Of a stretch of 64,000 nucleotides of DNA, positions 61,725 to 64,000 are shown piece by piece. Below the pieces are notes generated by a model. That model did no database searches. It worked only from the letters and a program-made list of their open reading frames with translations, and had not been told where the DNA came from. The position numbers and the translations under genes are program-made. How positions within the stretch are numbered: position 1 is the stretch's first letter; every line of letters begins with the position of its first letter. Source of the DNA: Streptomyces malaysiense (GTDB lineage Bacteria; Actinomycetota; Actinomycetes; Streptomycetales; Streptomycetaceae); NCBI RefSeq assembly GCF_000980885.2, contig NZ_LBDA02000058.1, forward strand, positions 1 to 64,000. The letters are read 5' to 3'.

Positions 61725-62558
61725 ATGGCCAACGGTTCACGTCAGGCGGCGTGGGAGTTCTTCGGAGCCGAACTGAAACGCCGCCGGGAGAACGCGGCGC
61801 TCACCCAGTCCGAGCTGGGCATCTTGGTATTCGTTTCCGGCGGCTACATCGGCCAGTTCGAGCAGGCGATCCGAAAGCCGCAGGCGGATGTGGCGCAACG
61901 GCTCGACACCGTCCTACAAACCGACGGCTTTTTCGAACGGCTGTGGAAGAAGCTCATCAAGGAACAGCCCTATGACGCTTACTTCGCGCATGTCGTGGAA
62001 CTGGAGCGGCTCGCGACGGCGATCTACCAGTGGGCGCCGTCGGTGGTACCGGGGCTCCTTCAGACACGGGAGTACGCACAGGCAATGTTCCTGGCCGGTA
62101 ATCCACTCGCCAACGATGAGTACATCGAGGAGCTGGTCAGCGCGCGCATGGACCGAACGAAGATCCTCAAAGACGCTACACGGCCCGTGTATTGGACGCT
62201 CCTCCACGAGACGACCTTGCGCATCCCCGTGGGCGGCCCGGCAGTCATGGCCCGCCAGCTGGAGCACATCGCGACGCTGACACGGGGGCGCAAGATGGTG
62301 CTGCAGGTACTGCCGTTCTCCGCCGGCGCGCATCCTGAGATGGGCAAACTGATGACACTCATGGAGTTCGAGGATGCCCCGCCAACTGTCTATACAGAAG
62401 GCGTGTCTTCGGGGAGTCTGCTGGACGAACCGGCGGTAGCAAAGCGGAAGTGGGCGTCCTACGATCTCCTCAGGGCCGCCGCGCTGTCGCCGGAGGCGTC
62501 CCTGGCCCTGCTCGAATCGGCGGCGGAGGACTACAGACGATGCGCGAGCACGACCTGA
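61725..62558 (+). CDS. XRE regulator with DUF5753 (Scr1 type)
   Basis: A 277-residue protein. The XRE helix-turn-helix lies at LTQSELGILVFVSGGYIGQF (residues 27-46). The DUF5753 domain follows (LEHIATLTRGRKMVLQVLPF, VVPGLLQTREYAQAMFLAGN). These proteins act with a downstream DUF397 protein, a pairing seen dozens of times per Streptomyces genome and proposed to be toxin-antitoxin-like or developmental. The ATG at 61725 follows AAGGGGG; a TTG two codons earlier is less likely. It overlaps the DUF397 gene by 19 bases. Confidence 0.92.
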   Translation: MANGSRQAAWEFFGAELKRRRENAALTQSELGILVFVSGGYIGQFEQAIRKPQADVAQRLDTVLQTDGFFERLWKKLIKEQPYDAYFAHVVELERLATAIYQWAPSVVPGLLQTREYAQAMFLAGNPLANDEYIEELVSARMDRTKILKDATRPVYWTLLHETTLRIPVGGPAVMARQLEHIATLTRGRKMVLQVLPFSAGAHPEMGKLMTLMEFEDAPPTVYTEGVSSGSLLDEPAVAKRKWASYDLLRAAALSPEASLALLESAAEDYRRCASTT

Positions 62559-62746
62559 GCAACGCCCACTGGCGCAAGAGCACCTACAGCAGCGGCGACA
62601 GCTCGAACGAGTGCGTCGAGGTCGCCGACGGAGTCCCCGGCGTCGTACCCGTCCGCGACAGCAAGACGACGACCGGACCCGTCCTCCTCGTCGGCCCGGC
62701 CGCCTGGTCGGCGTTCATCAGCGCCACCGGAGCCGCCCGCTTCTAG
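62540..62746 (+). CDS. DUF397 small protein
   Basis: A 68-residue protein starting MREHDLSNAHWRKSTYSSGD, with NECVEVADG, VPVRDSKTT, GPAAWSAFI, all hallmarks of DUF397. It is the partner of the XRE regulator upstream. The ATG at 62540 lies inside the end of that gene, so translation is coupled. The frame is open from 62450 without reason to start there. Confidence 0.95.
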   Translation: MREHDLSNAHWRKSTYSSGDSSNECVEVADGVPGVVPVRDSKTTTGPVLLVGPAAWSAFISATGAARF

Positions 62747-62759
62747 GCGGCCGGCGCCA

Positions 62760-62771
62760 CGAACGCGTTCG
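62760..62771. promoter_or_regulatory. TetR operator before its own gene
   Basis: CGAACGCGTTCG, a perfect 12-bp palindrome followed by CTACG, 14 bases before the TetR ATG. The same CGAAC-NN-GTTCG-CTACG arrangement recurs before the TetX-like gene (63543-63559). Confidence 0.75.
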
Positions 62772-62772
62772 C

Positions 62773-62778
62773 TACGAT
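62773..62778 (+). promoter_or_regulatory. Candidate -10 of a leaderless TetR transcript
   Basis: TACGAT 6 bases before the ATG at 62785, abutting the operator palindrome. No ribosome site is present. Confidence 0.5.
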
Positions 62779-62784
62779 CACGGC

Positions 62785-63480
62785 ATGACAGCGAGAAGAG
62801 AGCCGGCCAGCCGTAGGGAACGTCCCGCGAAGCCCGCGCTGACCCGGCAGGGCATCGTGGACACCGCCGTACGGCTCATGCGTGCCGAGGGGCTGGAGAA
62901 GGTCACCATGCGCCGGCTGGCGCAGGAGCTGGACACCGGCCCGGCCTCGCTGTACGTGTACGTGGCCAACACCGCCGAGCTGCACGCGGCCGTGCTGGAC
63001 GCGCTGCTCGGCGAGGTCGACCTGGCGGCCGAGGGCGCCGGGGAGGACTGGCGGGAGCGGCTTCGGGCCGTGCTCGCGTCGTACACCCGCGTCCTGTTCG
63101 CGCACCCGCAGCTCGCCCGGTCGGCCCTCGTCGCACGGCCCAGCGGCGAGAACTACCTGCGGCTGGTGGAACGGGTCCTGGACCTGCTCTCCCGCAGCGG
63201 CGCCGCGCGCGAGCAGGTCGCCTGGGGTGTCGACAAGCTGCTCCAGGACGCCACGGCGGCCGCCGCCGAGCACGCCACGCAGGCGAACGACCCGGCGAAC
63301 GCGGACGACTGGGACGCCCTCGCCCGCGCCCTGCACTCGGTGAGCGGGACGACGCACCCGGCGATCGAGGCGCACATGCCGGCACTGCTCGCCGGCGCGG
63401 TGGAGGACCGCATGCGCTGGAGCTTCGACGTGCTGGTCAACGGCATCACGCGGACCCCGGTCCCGACCACGGCGGACTGA
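62785..63480 (+). CDS. TetR-family regulator of the TetX-like gene
   Basis: A 231-residue repressor. The helix-turn-helix is VTMRRLAQELDTGPASLYVY (residues 46-65). The C-terminal domain resembles TetR_C types that bind planar or hydrophobic drugs (FAHPQLARSALVARPSGENY, WGVDKLLQDATAAAAEHATQ). It probably represses itself and the following flavoprotein gene through the shared palindrome. The ATG at 62785 fits a leaderless promoter. Confidence 0.9.
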   Translation: MTARREPASRRERPAKPALTRQGIVDTAVRLMRAEGLEKVTMRRLAQELDTGPASLYVYVANTAELHAAVLDALLGEVDLAAEGAGEDWRERLRAVLASYTRVLFAHPQLARSALVARPSGENYLRLVERVLDLLSRSGAAREQVAWGVDKLLQDATAAAAEHATQANDPANADDWDALARALHSVSGTTHPAIEAHMPALLAGAVEDRMRWSFDVLVNGITRTPVPTTAD

Positions 63481-63527
63481 GCGGACACGTCCCCGCACCC
63501 CTGCCCCGGTCTTCTCGTACCCATGGA

Positions 63528-63554
63528 CGAACTTGTTCGTTACGAACATGTTCG
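63528..63554. promoter_or_regulatory. Two TetR-type operators before the TetX-like gene
   Basis: CGAACTTGTTCG (63528-63539, one mismatch from palindrome) and CGAACATGTTCG (63543-63554, perfect), centres 15 bases apart. They share their core with the site at 62760-62771 and lie about 50 bases before the GTG of the next gene. Confidence 0.75.
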
Positions 63555-63600
63555 CTACGGTGGAGGTGTTCGGTAGAGACCCCTCGGCCGGGAGGCCCCT

Positions 63601-64000
63601 GTGACGCACGGCAACCACGTCCCCATAGCGATCGTCGGCGCGGGACTCGGCGGTCTGACGGCCGCCCGGGTCCTGCGCGTGCACGGGATCGAGGCGACGG
63701 TCTTCGAGGCGGAGGCGTCCGCGGCGGCCCGGACGCAGGGCGGCATGCTCGACATCCACGAGGAGAACGGGCAGCGGGCGCTGCGCTCCGCCGGTCTCCA
63801 CGACGCCTTCCGGAAGCTGGTCCACGCGGGCGGCCAGGCGATGCGGCTGGTCGGCCCGGACGGCACCGTGCACGTCTCCCGGGCGGACGACGGCGAGGGC
63901 GGCCGCCCGGAGGTGGACCGCGGTGACCTGCGCGACCTGCTGCTGGACTCGCTGCCGGCGGGCACGGTCCGCTGGAGCGCCAAGGTGACCGGGGCACGGG
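63601..64000 (+). CDS. TetX-like FAD-dependent monooxygenase, 3' end outside the window
   Basis: The first 133 codons of a flavoprotein. The FAD fold is PIAIVGAGLGGLTAARVLRV. Then come QGGMLDIHEENGQRALRSAG and RPEVDRGDLRDLLLDSLPAG, which follow tetracycline-inactivating TetX closely in pattern (GG-LD-H--GQ-A---AG and NR-DLR--LL-SL). Relatives oxidise tetracyclines, aromatic polyketides or other phenols, so a native polyketide substrate is at least as likely as resistance. The GTG at 63601 follows GGGAGG. Confidence 0.85.
   Translation, partial: MTHGNHVPIAIVGAGLGGLTAARVLRVHGIEATVFEAEASAAARTQGGMLDIHEENGQRALRSAGLHDAFRKLVHAGGQAMRLVGPDGTVHVSRADDGEGGRPEVDRGDLRDLLLDSLPAGTVRWSAKVTGAR

Noticed and set aside
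61178..61732. 184-codon minus-strand ORF as one protein
   Set aside because: Two shorter genes in overlapping frames with good ribosome sites explain the region better.

Overview
The window is a stretch of high-GC actinobacterial chromosome and almost certainly from Streptomyces. The reasons are the codon usage (G/C at third positions), abundant GTG starts, candidate leaderless promoters, an HrdA-type sigma factor, a Scr1-type XRE/DUF397 pair, and a gene order I recognise from S. coelicolor: ABC pair - hrdA - dnaG - oxidoreductase - dgt, then ppdK, and glyS - znuACB - zur - uppS - recO.

Layout. 0-2.8 kb: an EamA transporter, then a divergent signalling pair (MEDS/HATPase and STAS-ANTAR) and a 33-residue ORF too short for routine calling. 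3.1-11.7 kb: the most unusual part of the window, a tightly packed eight-gene plus-strand operon. It encodes a small Bell-like protein ending in an amyloid-like motif, a P-loop/helical-repeat protein carrying a near-copy of that motif, an SPFH (band 7) protein, a PP2C phosphatase, a Ser/Thr kinase, a vWA protein, an unknown protein, and a membrane protein with two RanBP2-like zinc fingers. It is preceded by a perfect 13-bp inverted repeat and followed by a strong hairpin. 12.0-12.4 kb: three tRNA genes on the minus strand. 12.6-24.2 kb: mostly core genes (sugar kinase, heterodimeric ABC exporter, hrdA, dnaG, ferredoxin-reductase-like protein, dGTPase).

24.4-33.1 kb: envelope and secretion genes (SanA-like protein, beta-helix membrane protein, M4 protease, class F sortase) and a sugar ABC transporter without its own ATPase. 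33.2-37.1 kb: an eroded accessory patch. A radical-SAM gene and a divergent XRE/TPR regulator have both lost their 5' ends, the regulator also carries two frameshifts, and these sit beside an intact GNAT and a DUF1963 gene. 37.4-45.3 kb: ppdK, a ROK regulator and two glycoside hydrolase/debranching-type enzymes. 45.4-54.6 kb: dusB, two MFS exporters, an S53 protease, a MmyB-like regulator, a Met/Lys/Thr-rich secreted protein, and an aldo/keto reductase-TetR operon under a large operator. 54.8-61.1 kb: glyS, the zinc uptake operon znuACB with tandem Zur boxes, zur, uppS and recO. 61.2-62.7 kb: an XRE-DUF397 pair divergent from two overlapping 72-residue genes. 62.8-64 kb: a TetR regulator and a TetX-like flavoprotein, cut by the window end, sharing a palindromic operator.

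How the parts work together. The 3-12 kb operon reads as a phosphorylation-controlled, membrane-associated stress or immune module. The kinase, PP2C and vWA proteins resemble the TerY-P triad, and the two amyloid-like motifs suggest a sensor/effector pair. This is inferred from domains and gene order, not shown. The znu-zur block is a conventional zinc homeostasis circuit. Several other regulators can be paired with targets through palindromes readable directly in the DNA.
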